A stretch of 64,000 nucleotides of DNA, taken from the NCBI RefSeq assembly GCF_010078235.1, contig NZ_JAABOS010000011.1, positions 19,278 through 83,277 of the forward strand, written 5' to 3'. Both the position numbers and the translations under genes were made by a program. This document shows, piece after piece, positions 27,801 to 35,719 of this stretch. Below the pieces are notes generated by a model. That model ran no database searches. It was not told where the DNA came from and was given only the letters and a program-made list of their open reading frames with translations. Source of the DNA: Cognatundibacterium crateris. GTDB taxonomy: Bacteria > Pseudomonadota > Gammaproteobacteria > Burkholderiales > Burkholderiaceae_D. How positions within the stretch are numbered: position 1 is the stretch's first letter; every line of letters begins with the position of its first letter.

Positions 27801-28492
27801 GGCGTCATCCGGTGTTAGGCATGGTTTCACCAGCTGAGTTCATTCCGGTCGCTGAAGAAAGCGGCATGATATTGGAAATTGGTGAATGGGTGATGCGCAC
27901 AGCAGTCAACCAGCTGCGTGACTGGCGCGCACAAGGGATGCCGGACTTGCTGATGGCTGTGAATTTGTCTGCAGTTCAGTTCCGTCATAAAGATTTGCCG
28001 GAGATGGTCGCCAGAATACTGCGCGAAGCGGCGGTGCCGCCATCTTGTCTGGAACTGGAACTGACCGAGAGTGTAGCTATGCATGAACCTTTGGCAGCAA
28101 TTGCTATCATGAATCAGTTACATGAGCAGGGCGTCAGAATGTCGATTGATGATTTCGGTACCGGCTATTCTTCACTCAGCTATCTGAAGCAATTCAAAGT
28201 GTATAAGCTGAAAATTGACCAGTCCTTTGTGCGTGACATTAACAGTGACCCTGAAGATAAGGCTATCGTCAGCGCTGTCATCAGTATGGCGCGTAACCTG
28301 GGGCTGATGACGATAGCAGAAGGCGTGGAGACCCAGGAGCAACTCGCTTTTCTGCAGCAACATGCTTGTGATGAAGTACAGGGTTATTTCTACGCCAGAC
28401 CGCTTCCTGCATTGCAGTTCGAAGAATTCCTGCGGCAATGGAAGTTGCCCGAATCCGGTATCACAAGCGGCCAGCTCAGTGACTTGCACTGA
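24839..28492 (+). CDS. Membrane-bound GAF-GAF-PAS-GGDEF-EAL cyclic-di-GMP enzyme
   Basis: A 1217-residue sensor. Transmembrane helices lie at about 12-33 and 221-240 and flank a roughly 185-residue periplasmic domain. Two GAF-like domains span about 305-475 and 490-650 (NAIATGQRTIAADLSTHPYW near 565). A PAS domain follows at about 655-775. The GGDEF active site is intact at residues 856-860 (RLGGDEF). The EAL domain carries EALLRW at 983-988, DDFGTGYSSLSYL and AEGVETQEQ. Both synthesis and hydrolysis of cyclic-di-GMP are chemically possible; which dominates is unknown. It stands alone. Confidence 0.93.
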   Translation: MIADQSLSVFTRSFWLTLVSFALFALAFVFYFQAEKNIDHINENRFLSHDLSEELLQTSDDLTRMVRSYVVTGDLTYKNYYFYILDVREGKRPRPATGRHSFWDLTPGEGGHQQAANSGIPLMQLMQKAGLSEAEYAQLELAKTNSDILTKIEREAMHLVENPGPYVDRSRDRAIRMLHDEAYRAAKFSIMRPIEEAHDLMEHRLQQALMDAEKRSDQLRLLFVLIGFVTVGLLWHAYRSLSRVLGAKVSAVHASLVSLGKGEFEQRAPESDYHHDSVMGWIQVTQGRLAQIQQQKNAEEQKNQRINQLYLALAQCNQSILRITEQQDLFPRICRDAVILAGLKMAWIAIHDKKQNRFFAPAWFGVGVDDIEYNQFFQSEQSGQSHLLQTQAFTSNQPVWCQDLSDPALPLEMRVLAQRHGWGSAAVLPLSTHQQVVGTFNLYAESQGAFDEVVQTLLSEFVIDVGHVLNRFELEAEKQHALQMEELRSFMLEKITAAISLPELYRDVVLKVEAMLPDSICSVLLLDSDGVSIKTGATPSLPDFYSNAIQGVHVGPGVGSCGNAIATGQRTIAADLSTHPYWKDYWPLAEKAGLRACWSEPIFSSSGQPIGAFAIYHEEVREPSEFSLQLLEMAAGLISIGIERKQSGETLRKLSLAVAQSSNAIIIVDQRIQIEYANTCYLENVGMTLEQVKGQKPSILRSGKTPATTYLEMWDCLKQGESWKGELINRYADGVEHVDLTHISPIRDEHGVVTHFLAIQEDITDKKKNDERIRHLAHYDALTGLPNRTLLEEKAHAAIRLAERNQEKIALMFLDLDHFKDVNDTLGHSTGDAMLIDLAGRLSHNLREDDVVSRLGGDEFIVLLNNINEHKVEKVVQKMIDVVSAPFMINGFELNITPSIGIAVYPCDGQDLETLSRNADAAMYMAKHSGRNTFRFFTQEMQDRSLRHLELVNALRHALSLNQFELHYQPQISLHNDQVIGTEALLRWRHPVLGMVSPAEFIPVAEESGMILEIGEWVMRTAVNQLRDWRAQGMPDLLMAVNLSAVQFRHKDLPEMVARILREAAVPPSCLELELTESVAMHEPLAAIAIMNQLHEQGVRMSIDDFGTGYSSLSYLKQFKVYKLKIDQSFVRDINSDPEDKAIVSAVISMARNLGLMTIAEGVETQEQLAFLQQHACDEVQGYFYARPLPALQFEEFLRQWKLPESGITSGQLSDLH

Positions 28493-28507
28493 CGCAGGGC
28501 CGCCGGC

Positions 28508-29617
28508 TCAGTCACCCAGACAGATGCCCAGATCGCGCGCGGTCTGCAAGGTATCGCTGTCTGCCGGTACTGCCTTCATGCGTCCGGCCACTTCTGCCAG
28601 CGGTACATAATTCACGTTAGGAAAGGCTAAAGCCACCATCACGCCTGACATATCCTGTTCCAGCGCACGCACTGCTGCTGCACCGAAGCGCAGTGCAGAT
28701 ACGCGGTCAAATGCAGTCGGGCTGCCACCACGCAGTAAATGTCCGAGCACCACAGCACGGGCTTCCTTGCCAGTACTGGCCTGCAGGCTATGTGCCAGTT
28801 GTTCACCTATGCCGCCCAGACGCTCAACATAGCCCGCGCTGGCTGCTTGTTGTACTTCGCGTTGTCCCTGTATGGTTGTTGCGCCCTCGGCTGCTAAGAC
28901 GATGGAATAGTGATGACCAGCTTGTTCTCTGGCGATCAGGAAATCACTCAGCTTAGCGCTGTCGTAAGGAATTTCCGGCAGCAATATGGCATGCGCATGG
29001 CTGGCCAGTCCGCTGTGTAAGGCGATCCAGCCAGCATAACGTCCCATCACTTCGACCACCATAATGCGCTGGTGTGCCGCTGCCGTGCTGTGCAAGCGAT
29101 CCACGCATTCCGTGGCGAAGGCGACTGCGGTATCAAAACCAAAAGTAGTAAAGGTTTTATCCAGATCATTGTCTATGGTCTTGGGAACCCCGATCACCCG
29201 CAGCCCCTGTTCATGTAAGGCATTCGCAATCGTCAGCGTGCCATCACCGCCGATGCAGATCAGCGCATCAATCTGGTGCTCTTGTAAAGCACGGTGTATG
29301 TCTGGTGTGCGGTCGCATTCCTGCACGCTGCCATCGGGCATGGTGGTCGGATAGTGCAGCGGATTACCATGATTAGTGGTGCCGAGTATGGTGCCGCCCA
29401 GATGGGAAATCTGTTCCACCATCTGCGTGCTGAGCGGGATGATGCCATCCTGTGGGTAGCGGTCCGGCCGCAGGATGCCATTGAAACCTTCACGGATACC
29501 ATAGCATTCCCATTGTCGCTGATGAGCCGCTTTGACGACCGCATGGATCACCGCGTTTAAGCCAGGCGCATCACCGCCACCGGTACTGATTGCGATACGG
29601 CGAATGGCAGAGTTCAT
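28508..29617 (-). CDS. pfkA: 6-phosphofructokinase, likely ATP-dependent group III type
   Basis: A 369-residue PFKA-superfamily protein. STGGGDAPGLNA (11-22) binds phosphate. GGDGT (123-127) has Gly at the position where PPi enzymes have Asp, which points to ATP. PKTIDND (145-151) has Lys where classic ATP enzymes have Gly. That mixed pair is the mark of group III (plant-like) PFKs, which generally use ATP, so ATP is the best guess. MGRYAGWIAL and HLLRGGSPTAFDR complete the active site. It makes fructose 1,6-bisphosphate in glycolysis. It is convergent with the GGDEF-EAL gene and 28 bases beyond the sulfur gene in the same direction. Confidence 0.9.
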   Translation of the reverse strand: MNSAIRRIAISTGGGDAPGLNAVIHAVVKAAHQRQWECYGIREGFNGILRPDRYPQDGIIPLSTQMVEQISHLGGTILGTTNHGNPLHYPTTMPDGSVQECDRTPDIHRALQEHQIDALICIGGDGTLTIANALHEQGLRVIGVPKTIDNDLDKTFTTFGFDTAVAFATECVDRLHSTAAAHQRIMVVEVMGRYAGWIALHSGLASHAHAILLPEIPYDSAKLSDFLIAREQAGHHYSIVLAAEGATTIQGQREVQQAASAGYVERLGGIGEQLAHSLQASTGKEARAVVLGHLLRGGSPTAFDRVSALRFGAAAVRALEQDMSGVMVALAFPNVNYVPLAEVAGRMKAVPADSDTLQTARDLGICLGD

Positions 29618-29645
29618 GCTGATTTCCTTCTTCCCTAAGACTGAT

Positions 29646-30506
29646 TTAAAACTGATTGAGCGGAATTTTTAAATAATGGACGCCATCCGATTCCGCCGGA
29701 GGAAAAGCACCGGCGCGGATATTCACCTGTACCGATGGCAGCAAGAGGGCGGGCATGTCGAGCCCCGCATCGCGTTGCTGCCGCATTTGTACAAAGTCCG
29801 TTTCGCTGATGCCATCCCTGACGTGGATGTTATTTGCTTTTTGTGCAGCTACCGTCGTTTCCATGCAGACCGGTCGGCCAGCTGGCGGATAATCATGGCA
29901 CAGGAACAGACGCGTCTCAGGTGGGTAGGCCAGCAGCTTCTGTATCGACTGATACAGCTGATGCGCATCGCCACCGGGAAAATCACAGCGTGCCGTGCCC
30001 ACATCAGGCATGAACAGGGTGTCGCCAACAAAGATCGCATCGCCTATCTGATACGCCATATCTGCCGGAGTATGACCCGGCACCGCCAGCGCACGGCAGC
30101 TCAGGCTGCCTATTTGAAAAACCGACTGATCTTCAAACAACACATCAAACTGACTGCCATCGATAGCAAATTCAGGTTCGAGATGGAAGATGGTTTTGAA
30201 AGCTTGCTGAACCTGGCCTATGCGCGCACCGATGGCGATTTGTCCACCCGCCTGCGCACGCAAATAGGCTGCGGCTGACAGATGATCTGCATGGGCATGG
30301 GTTTCCAGTATCCAGCGCAATTGCAGATTGTGTTCGCGCAGGAAGCTGAGCAGCAGGTCCGCATTCGTCGTTTTCGTCCGTCCTGCTTTGGCATCATAAT
30401 CGAGCACGGGATCGATTATGGCGGCTGTGCCACCGTCCTCATCAAACACGAGATGGGTCGCAGTACCGGTCTGCGTATCGTAGAAGCTGTGTATGTGCGC
30501 AGCCAT
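29646..30506 (-). CDS. Metallo-beta-lactamase-fold persulfide dioxygenase-like (Blh/ETHE1-related)
   Basis: A 286-residue MBL-fold protein. H70-A-H72-A-D74-H75 is the metal motif. The next ligands are in VPGHTPADM (about 159), the Asp in FVGDTLFMPDVGTARCDFPGG (about 177, quoted in part) and the final His in LFLCHDYPP (about 218). The DVGTARCDFPGGDA segment is characteristic of the Blh/persulfide dioxygenase branch, which oxidises glutathione persulfide to sulfite. The divergent TauE-type exporter across 103 bp supports this: in known BigR operons Blh and a TauE/SafE-like exporter work together in sulfide detoxification. Glyoxalase II is the weaker alternative. Confidence 0.85.
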   Translation of the reverse strand: MAAHIHSFYDTQTGTATHLVFDEDGGTAAIIDPVLDYDAKAGRTKTTNADLLLSFLREHNLQLRWILETHAHADHLSAAAYLRAQAGGQIAIGARIGQVQQAFKTIFHLEPEFAIDGSQFDVLFEDQSVFQIGSLSCRALAVPGHTPADMAYQIGDAIFVGDTLFMPDVGTARCDFPGGDAHQLYQSIQKLLAYPPETRLFLCHDYPPAGRPVCMETTVAAQKANNIHVRDGISETDFVQMRQQRDAGLDMPALLLPSVQVNIRAGAFPPAESDGVHYLKIPLNQF

Positions 30507-30609
30507 AGAGAGGTTTGCCTGAAAATAAGAATGTCAACTATCATAACAAAGTTGTGCCGTTTGCCAATTGCTTTGTTCGCCGGCAAGTGGCCTGTTTTTA
30601 GGAGACACC

Positions 30610-31419
30610 TTGTTGCTATTTGCTGAATTCACCGCACTGATCATCGGTGCCTGTATTGGTCTGGTCATGGGCCTGACTGGTGCCGGTGGCGGCATACTGG
30701 CGGTTCCTGCGCTGGTTTACAGCCAGGGATGGAGCATGCAGCAAGCAATGCCAGTTGCTTTGCTTGCGGTGACTGCGGGCGCTGTGATCGGCAGCATAGA
30801 AGGCTTTAGTAAGGGCCTGGTACGGTATCGCGCTGCTATTGTGATGGCTTTGGCGGGTGCAGTGCCGACCTGGCTGGGCGTGCAGCTGGCGCATCGTTTG
30901 TCACAGACCTGGCTGATGGGAATATTCGCGCTGGTCTTGCTACTCGCTGCTGTGCGTCTGACGATGCAACTGGAACAGGACGAAGCCGGGGCTGAGCAAA
31001 AGCCAACGCTGGCGCGTATCAATCAGCAAACCGGACGTTTTGACTGGAATGCCGGAACCGGTGCGCTGATCGCGTCTATCGGCGGCTTGGCAGGCTTGAT
31101 GACGGGCTTACTGGGGGTGGGCGGCGGCTTTATCATCGTGCCCATGCTGCGGCAATTTACCAACTTGAGTATGCATGGCGCAGTCGCGACTTCACTATTT
31201 TTTATTTCGCTGGTAGGCAGTATGGGGGTGGGGTCGGCACTGATGCATGGGGTGCAATTGCCCTTGGTCTTATCCACGGTTTTTGTCGCAGCGACTATCT
31301 GTGGCATGTTACTGGCGCGTCGCCTGATCGGCCATTTACCGGCACGTATCGTACAAAAACTGTTTATCGCTTTGCTGTGTGTGGTTGCCAGCAGTCTGAT
31401 CTGGCGTGTCGTGCACTGA
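30610..31419 (+). CDS. Sulfite exporter TauE/SafE family membrane protein
   Basis: A 269-residue protein with seven to eight hydrophobic helices and two glycine-rich repeats typical of TauE/SafE: GACIGLVMGLTGAGGGILAVPAL near residue 11 (quoted in part) and LMTGLLGVGGGFIIVPML near 165. The start is a TTG at 30610, fixed by AGGAGA at 30600-30605 with 4 bases between; no ATG is suitably placed. It is divergent from the persulfide-dioxygenase-like gene and probably removes the sulfite or related anions that enzyme produces. Its stop codon abuts a minus-strand remnant described separately. Confidence 0.88.
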   Translation: MLLFAEFTALIIGACIGLVMGLTGAGGGILAVPALVYSQGWSMQQAMPVALLAVTAGAVIGSIEGFSKGLVRYRAAIVMALAGAVPTWLGVQLAHRLSQTWLMGIFALVLLLAAVRLTMQLEQDEAGAEQKPTLARINQQTGRFDWNAGTGALIASIGGLAGLMTGLLGVGGGFIIVPMLRQFTNLSMHGAVATSLFFISLVGSMGVGSALMHGVQLPLVLSTVFVAATICGMLLARRLIGHLPARIVQKLFIALLCVVASSLIWRVVH

Positions 31420-31503
31420 GTTCAAACGCTGTGCCAGTTCGGCCACATTTTGCTCACCATCCAGCCGGCAATTCAAGGTGTACGGACTGATTGCTTTTGC
31501 CAT
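31406..31503 (-). pseudogene. Possible remnant of a BigR-like ArsR regulator
   Basis: Read on the minus strand from an ATG at 31503, the frame gives a segment ending DGEQNVAELAQRLN. This closely resembles the helix-turn-helix of BigR/SmtB-type ArsR regulators. The residues before it, KAISPYTLNCRL, match the preceding family segment if a few residues were lost. The resemblance stops exactly where the convergent tauE-like stop lies. BigR normally controls blh and tauE-type genes, so a decayed regulator at this spot makes sense. It is a judgement from remembered family sequence, not an alignment. Confidence 0.45.
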
Positions 31504-32166
31504 TACAGAAAAATATACGGTCAGATTTAGCGCTGGATCAGATAGAGCTTCGATTACACCAATCAGCCAGTTAATCAGCTACTGAATAGAACAAAGATGA
31601 AAGCTGTTCAGCATCTGTGCATTTTTAAATCTGATGGCGCATCAGCCTCGCACAGAAATACTCAGATGGACATTGTCATCGGCTGGCAGGTCATTCACAC
31701 GGCGACCTATCGATTTTCTCCTGCCCTGCGCTTTACGCGTGTTAAGCAGGATAGCGCTTTGTGAGCCTCTTCGTTCCAGCTGGCGCCGGTCGTTAATCCG
31801 CCTGTCCCTTAGCGGCCAGTCAGTCTGCTGTTGATCGTCCCTGTCACCGCTACTTTTTTTTGTGAGGGCGACAGGTGTGCCTGACGGATGTTGTTCCAGA
31901 GCAGGCTTTAACGGCAGCAGGGGTTTTAGCGGGAACATGGTTTTTTACGGGGGTGAGTCTAGGAAAATGTTAACGATGGACTTAGGTAAAACTTGAGAAA
32001 AAACAGTGCAAAACATAGTTAATTTACCCAAATATCGTTTTTTTTCATGTTGACTCCCGCTGTCTGACTATCCCGGAAAATGCGCCAGGGGCGAAAGTGG
32101 CAACAAGTTGGGAAAGTTGCTTTGCGGACTGCTAGAATGAGTAGACTTTTTTTACTCAAAACCAAT
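31420..32166. other. Gene-poor stretch of about 750 bp between tauE-like and HD-GYP genes
   Basis: It holds the regulator remnant, the Arg-rich ORF at 31642-31938 and the HD-GYP upstream region. Within the latter GAGTA and TACTC (32138-32156 area) form a short inverted repeat. I see no RNA gene. Confidence 0.5.
31642..31938 (-). CDS. Small Arg-rich hypothetical protein
   Basis: A 98-residue ORF starting at an ATG. The middle carries clustered basic repeats: DRRINDRRQLERRG and QGRRKSIGRRVND. Short DRR/ERR/GRR clusters like this occur in many betaproteobacterial hypothetical proteins and in linkers of signalling proteins. No good ribosome-binding site precedes the ATG (the upstream bases are C- and A-rich). 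It is divergent from the HD-GYP gene. I cannot assign a function, and the ORF could be spurious. Confidence 0.42.
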   Translation of the reverse strand: MFPLKPLLPLKPALEQHPSGTPVALTKKSSGDRDDQQQTDWPLRDRRINDRRQLERRGSQSAILLNTRKAQGRRKSIGRRVNDLPADDNVHLSISVRG

Positions 32167-33453
32167 ATGTGCGCTGCACCAATAACTGTGAATGTCCCCA
32201 TTGAGCAATTATGCATAGGTTTATATGTGCATATTGATTTGCCATGGTTAGAACACTCCTTTGCACTCAACAGTTTTAAGATCAAAACCGAAGCCGAGTT
32301 GCAGGCCTTACGCCAGTTGGGCGTAAAAACCCTGCGCGTCAATCCTGCCCGCTCAGACTGCAGACCACTGACACCAGCTGCAGTGGTAGCGCTGGAAGTA
32401 CCAACTGCGATTGCGCAGCCTACGCCTGAGGAACAGGAAAAAATCCGTGAGAAGAAAGCCAGAATAGACCGGCTGATCAGAGAACGTGAAGCGATTGCTG
32501 CCTGTGAAAAACAATTGATGAAAGCGGCGGGCACCTTAAAAAATATCACCCGGAATTTGTTCGCACGACCCCAGGAGTCGGTGCGCCAGGCGGATGAATT
32601 GATACAGCAAATGCTGGAGTCTTTGCTGGTCGATAAAGACATTGCGATTCATCTCATGAATGACAAAATAGCGGGTGAAGAAGCTTATTTTCATTCTTTG
32701 AATGTGACCGTCCTGACCATGATGCTGGCCAAAGAGCTCGCGTTTTCCGAACAGGATATCAAGCTGCTGGGCATAGGCTGTCTGTTTCATGATATCGGCA
32801 AAATAGAAATTCCTGACCGGATTGCCAATAAAGCCGGAGAGCTGAGCCGGGCGGAGCAAAACCTGTTGCAGCAGCATGTGAGGTACGGCTTACAGATCGC
32901 CGATAAACTCGGTTTGGCTAAGCCTGTGCAGGACATCATCGCTCAGCATCATGAATACGCGGATGGCGCTGGTTATCCGAATTATTTGCGCGGCGATAAA
33001 ATCAGCCCGTTGGCCAGGATAGTAGCAATCACCAATACCTACGATAATTTATGTAACCGGCCTGATCCCGCTGACTCACTGAGTCCGTATGAGGCCATGG
33101 CACATATGTTCGGTCATATGCGCAAGCAGTTCGATACCGCTGCGCTAAATCTGTTTATCCGTAGTATGGGCATCTACCCGCCGGGTACCATTGTCAAGCT
33201 ATCCGATGGCACGCTGGGCATGGTGGTGGCGGTGAATTCCGCCAAACCTTTACGTCCCAGTGTGTTGATTTACGATCCGTCAGTCCCCAAAAGCGAAGCC
33301 ATCATTTTGGATCTGGAGCATGAAATCTCTGTCGAAATCGCGGCCAGTCTGAAACCCGGCCAGCTGGCACCAGAGGTGTATGACTATCTGAGTCCGCGTA
33401 AGCGCATGACTTACTTTTTCGATACCCAGCGCCAGGCTGCGACCCAGCACTAA
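32167..33453 (+). CDS. DUF3391-HD-GYP cyclic-di-GMP phosphodiesterase
   Basis: A 428-residue protein. The N-terminal DUF3391 domain starts VPIEQLCIGLYVHIDLPW (residues 7-24), and a coiled, charged segment follows at about 95-130. The HD-GYP domain has H208-D209 in HDIGKIEIP, HHEYADGAGYP around 260-270 with the GYP motif intact, and LARIVAITNTYDNL after it. It should hydrolyse cyclic-di-GMP. The ATG at 32167 fits the DUF3391 family start; in-frame ATGs at 32080 and 32137 would add 29 or 10 unlikely residues. Its stop lies 9 bases before the mdcDE start, an odd pairing of functions. Confidence 0.88.
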   Translation: MCAAPITVNVPIEQLCIGLYVHIDLPWLEHSFALNSFKIKTEAELQALRQLGVKTLRVNPARSDCRPLTPAAVVALEVPTAIAQPTPEEQEKIREKKARIDRLIREREAIAACEKQLMKAAGTLKNITRNLFARPQESVRQADELIQQMLESLLVDKDIAIHLMNDKIAGEEAYFHSLNVTVLTMMLAKELAFSEQDIKLLGIGCLFHDIGKIEIPDRIANKAGELSRAEQNLLQQHVRYGLQIADKLGLAKPVQDIIAQHHEYADGAGYPNYLRGDKISPLARIVAITNTYDNLCNRPDPADSLSPYEAMAHMFGHMRKQFDTAALNLFIRSMGIYPPGTIVKLSDGTLGMVVAVNSAKPLRPSVLIYDPSVPKSEAIILDLEHEISVEIAASLKPGQLAPEVYDYLSPRKRMTYFFDTQRQAATQH

Positions 33454-33462
33454 GTGGCTAGC

Positions 33463-35016
33463 ATGACATCCTGCCCATACAATCCGGCCCTGAACTTTGC
33501 CAACGCCAGTCCACGTGAGCGGCTGGCAGGTCTGGTTGATGCGTTTTGTGAAATTCTGCCACCCTCTGAACTTCAACATAGCCCGCAGCTACAGGCATTG
33601 GGATTGCCGGTGGCTGCGGATGATGGCGTGGTGATCGGCAGTGGCTATCTGAACGGACAATTGCTGTATCTGGCGGCGCAGGATGGCCGTTTCATGGGTG
33701 GTTCTGTGGGCGAGATTCATGGCGCTAAATTGCTGGGCTTGTGCCGCCTGGCATTACAGGACAGACCCGCAGCATTGGTGCTGCTCGGTGATTCAGGCGG
33801 TGTCCGTTTGCAGGAAGCAAATGCAGGATTGCTCGCCATCGCCGAATTGCTGCGCGCCGTGTTGGAAGTGCGTGCCGCCGGTATACCTGTACTCATGCTG
33901 ATAGGCGGGCAACGCGGTTGCTTCGGCGGTATGGGCTTAGTCGCTTACAGTGCAAATGCGATCGTGATGTCGGCCAACGCCAGATTAGGCATGTCCGGCC
34001 CGGAGGTCATTGCCAGTGCCTGTGGTCGCGCTGAATATGATCCTGCTGATCAGGCGCAGATCATGGCGACGACAGGAGCGCAACACCGTTGGGAACAGGG
34101 CGATATCGTGCAATTGGTGTCTGCTGATATCGCCAGCTTCCGCGCCGTTCTGCCTGAATTGATACAAGCTTATAGCTCTGCTCCATCGCTGTCGCTGAGC
34201 AGTTGCAGGGACGAGCATCAACTGCTGCAGCGACGTTTGCAAGCCGCATTGTTATCTGACCAGCTGCCCGCTACTCCCTATACTGCGCAGACGCTGCATG
34301 ATGATCCCTTGCTGCAGGTCTTACTGAATGTATCGGCATCGGATTGGCAGTTGCAGGGCGACGCACAACTGGTGCATGGTGAGTTGTCGATCATGGCAAA
34401 GCGCTGGACCCTGATCGCCTTACGTCGGCATGCAGCGATAGGTGTGGAACTCGCCTGGCAGATGGCGGCACTGGTAATGCAAGCGGTACAACAGCAGCCA
34501 CAACGGCCGCTGTTACTGCTGATCGATACTGCAGGGCAGCGCCTGCGGCGGCAGGAAGAAATGCTGGGACTGCCACGTTTTATGGCCCATTTGGCTAAGA
34601 GTCTGCAACTGGCGCGTATGGCCGATATGCCAGTCCTGGCTTTGATTTACGATCAGGCCTTATCTGGCGCGATAGTCGCCACCGGTATGATGGCTGATCA
34701 GTGCTATGCGCTGGAAGACGCGCAGATACACGTGATGGCAGCGTCAGCGGTGGCCAGTATCACAGGCATGAGTGAAGACAAAGTGCGCACTTTGAATAAG
34801 CGTGATCCTGGCTTTGCGCCGGGTGTTGCGCATTATTGGGCGATGGGGGGCATTGATGCCATCTGGTCGCAGCCGACATCTGAACTTCTGTTGGCCGCTT
34901 TGGCGAAGTGTGCGGGACCGGATCGCCGCTCGTCGCTTGGTCAGCAGCGTGGTGGCAGAAGGTTGGCGCAAAACATCGCAGATGCCGTATTATCCTCAGC
35001 AAAACGCAATCAATGA
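33463..35016 (+). CDS. mdcDE: Malonate decarboxylase beta-gamma fusion subunit
   Basis: A 517-residue protein joining two carboxyltransferase-fold subunits. The beta (MdcD) part spans about 1-270, with SPRERLAGLVDAF, GGSVGEIHGAKLLGL and LGDSGGVRLQEANAGL. The gamma (MdcE) part spans about 285-515, with LLLIDTAGQRLRRQEEMLG and MTGMSEDKVRTL-like KRDPGFAPG. Together they decarboxylate malonyl-S-ACP to acetyl-S-ACP without biotin. Fused forms are known in this bacterial order. I start at the ATG 33463, with AAGTGG 5 bases before it, rather than the GTG at 33454. Its stop overlaps the mdcG start. The partners mdcA, mdcB, mdcC and mdcH are not in the window. Confidence 0.88.
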   Translation: MTSCPYNPALNFANASPRERLAGLVDAFCEILPPSELQHSPQLQALGLPVAADDGVVIGSGYLNGQLLYLAAQDGRFMGGSVGEIHGAKLLGLCRLALQDRPAALVLLGDSGGVRLQEANAGLLAIAELLRAVLEVRAAGIPVLMLIGGQRGCFGGMGLVAYSANAIVMSANARLGMSGPEVIASACGRAEYDPADQAQIMATTGAQHRWEQGDIVQLVSADIASFRAVLPELIQAYSSAPSLSLSSCRDEHQLLQRRLQAALLSDQLPATPYTAQTLHDDPLLQVLLNVSASDWQLQGDAQLVHGELSIMAKRWTLIALRRHAAIGVELAWQMAALVMQAVQQQPQRPLLLLIDTAGQRLRRQEEMLGLPRFMAHLAKSLQLARMADMPVLALIYDQALSGAIVATGMMADQCYALEDAQIHVMAASAVASITGMSEDKVRTLNKRDPGFAPGVAHYWAMGGIDAIWSQPTSELLLAALAKCAGPDRRSSLGQQRGGRRLAQNIADAVLSSAKRNQ

Positions 35017-35714
35017 GCGCATACGTGGAACAGGTAGAACAATTTCAAAGGCATGATCTGGTCTGGCTCTCCCATCAGGCTTGGGAAACTCTGGCAGCTG
35101 CACAATCCTCCCCTTGGCAAAGTGCGGTACGTGACTGGCAACAGCAGGAGTGGCCTGCAGTGGTTCGCAGACGCGACAGCGACGCGGCAGATGATGAAAT
35201 ATGTATAGGGCTGGAGCTGCCCGGTCAACATGGCCAGCGCCGTCGCCTGGCAGTCCGGGTGCAGGTCGAACACATCATAGAACATCAGTCCGGACTGGCA
35301 CTCAATACGGTATTACCACTGGCTTTGCCAGAATGGCAAAATGACTTGCGTACCTTGCAGCAGAGCGCGGCTGCTGCTGGCTTGCGCTTTCGGGTCTATG
35401 GTGCGCTGTCCTGGCAATTTCTGACTGGCCAGCCTTATCTGCAGGCGCTATCCCCGATCGATTTACTCTTCCGGCCAGCCGATCAGGCGCAATTGCAGCA
35501 GGCCTTACAGTTGCTGAGTCGTTTTCAGCAGCAATTACCACTGGATGGTGAAATTTTGTTCCCGCAAGGACAAGCCGTATCCTGGCGAGCATGGAATCTG
35601 GCAGATGCCGCCGGGGATGCACAGCAGGAGCAAAAAGTATTGGTTAAAGATCAGATGGGCGCGCGCTTGTGCAGTCAGCGCGAGATGCTGGCGCTGCTTA
35701 CACAGTCAGCCTGA
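35013..35714 (+). CDS. mdcG: Malonate decarboxylase holo-ACP synthase-like protein (MdcG), possibly inactive
   Basis: A 233-residue protein recognised by RHDLVWLSHQAW (about 13), WPAVVRRRD (about 46), YGALSWQFLTGQPYL (about 129) and a late VLVKDQMGARL. MdcG transfers the 2'-(5''-phosphoribosyl)-3'-dephospho-CoA prosthetic group to the MdcC acyl carrier. The family nucleotidyltransferase motif S-D-x-D-L-L reads S-P-I-D-L-L here (about residue 150), so the first metal-binding Asp is replaced by Pro. WREW near residue 192 reads WRAW. It overlaps mdcDE by ATGA and is therefore coupled to it. No mdcC is nearby to serve as substrate. It ends 5 bases from the convergent infA stop. Confidence 0.78.
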   Translation: MSAYVEQVEQFQRHDLVWLSHQAWETLAAAQSSPWQSAVRDWQQQEWPAVVRRRDSDAADDEICIGLELPGQHGQRRRLAVRVQVEHIIEHQSGLALNTVLPLALPEWQNDLRTLQQSAAAAGLRFRVYGALSWQFLTGQPYLQALSPIDLLFRPADQAQLQQALQLLSRFQQQLPLDGEILFPQGQAVSWRAWNLADAAGDAQQEQKVLVKDQMGARLCSQREMLALLTQSA

Positions 35715-35719
35715 ACTGA

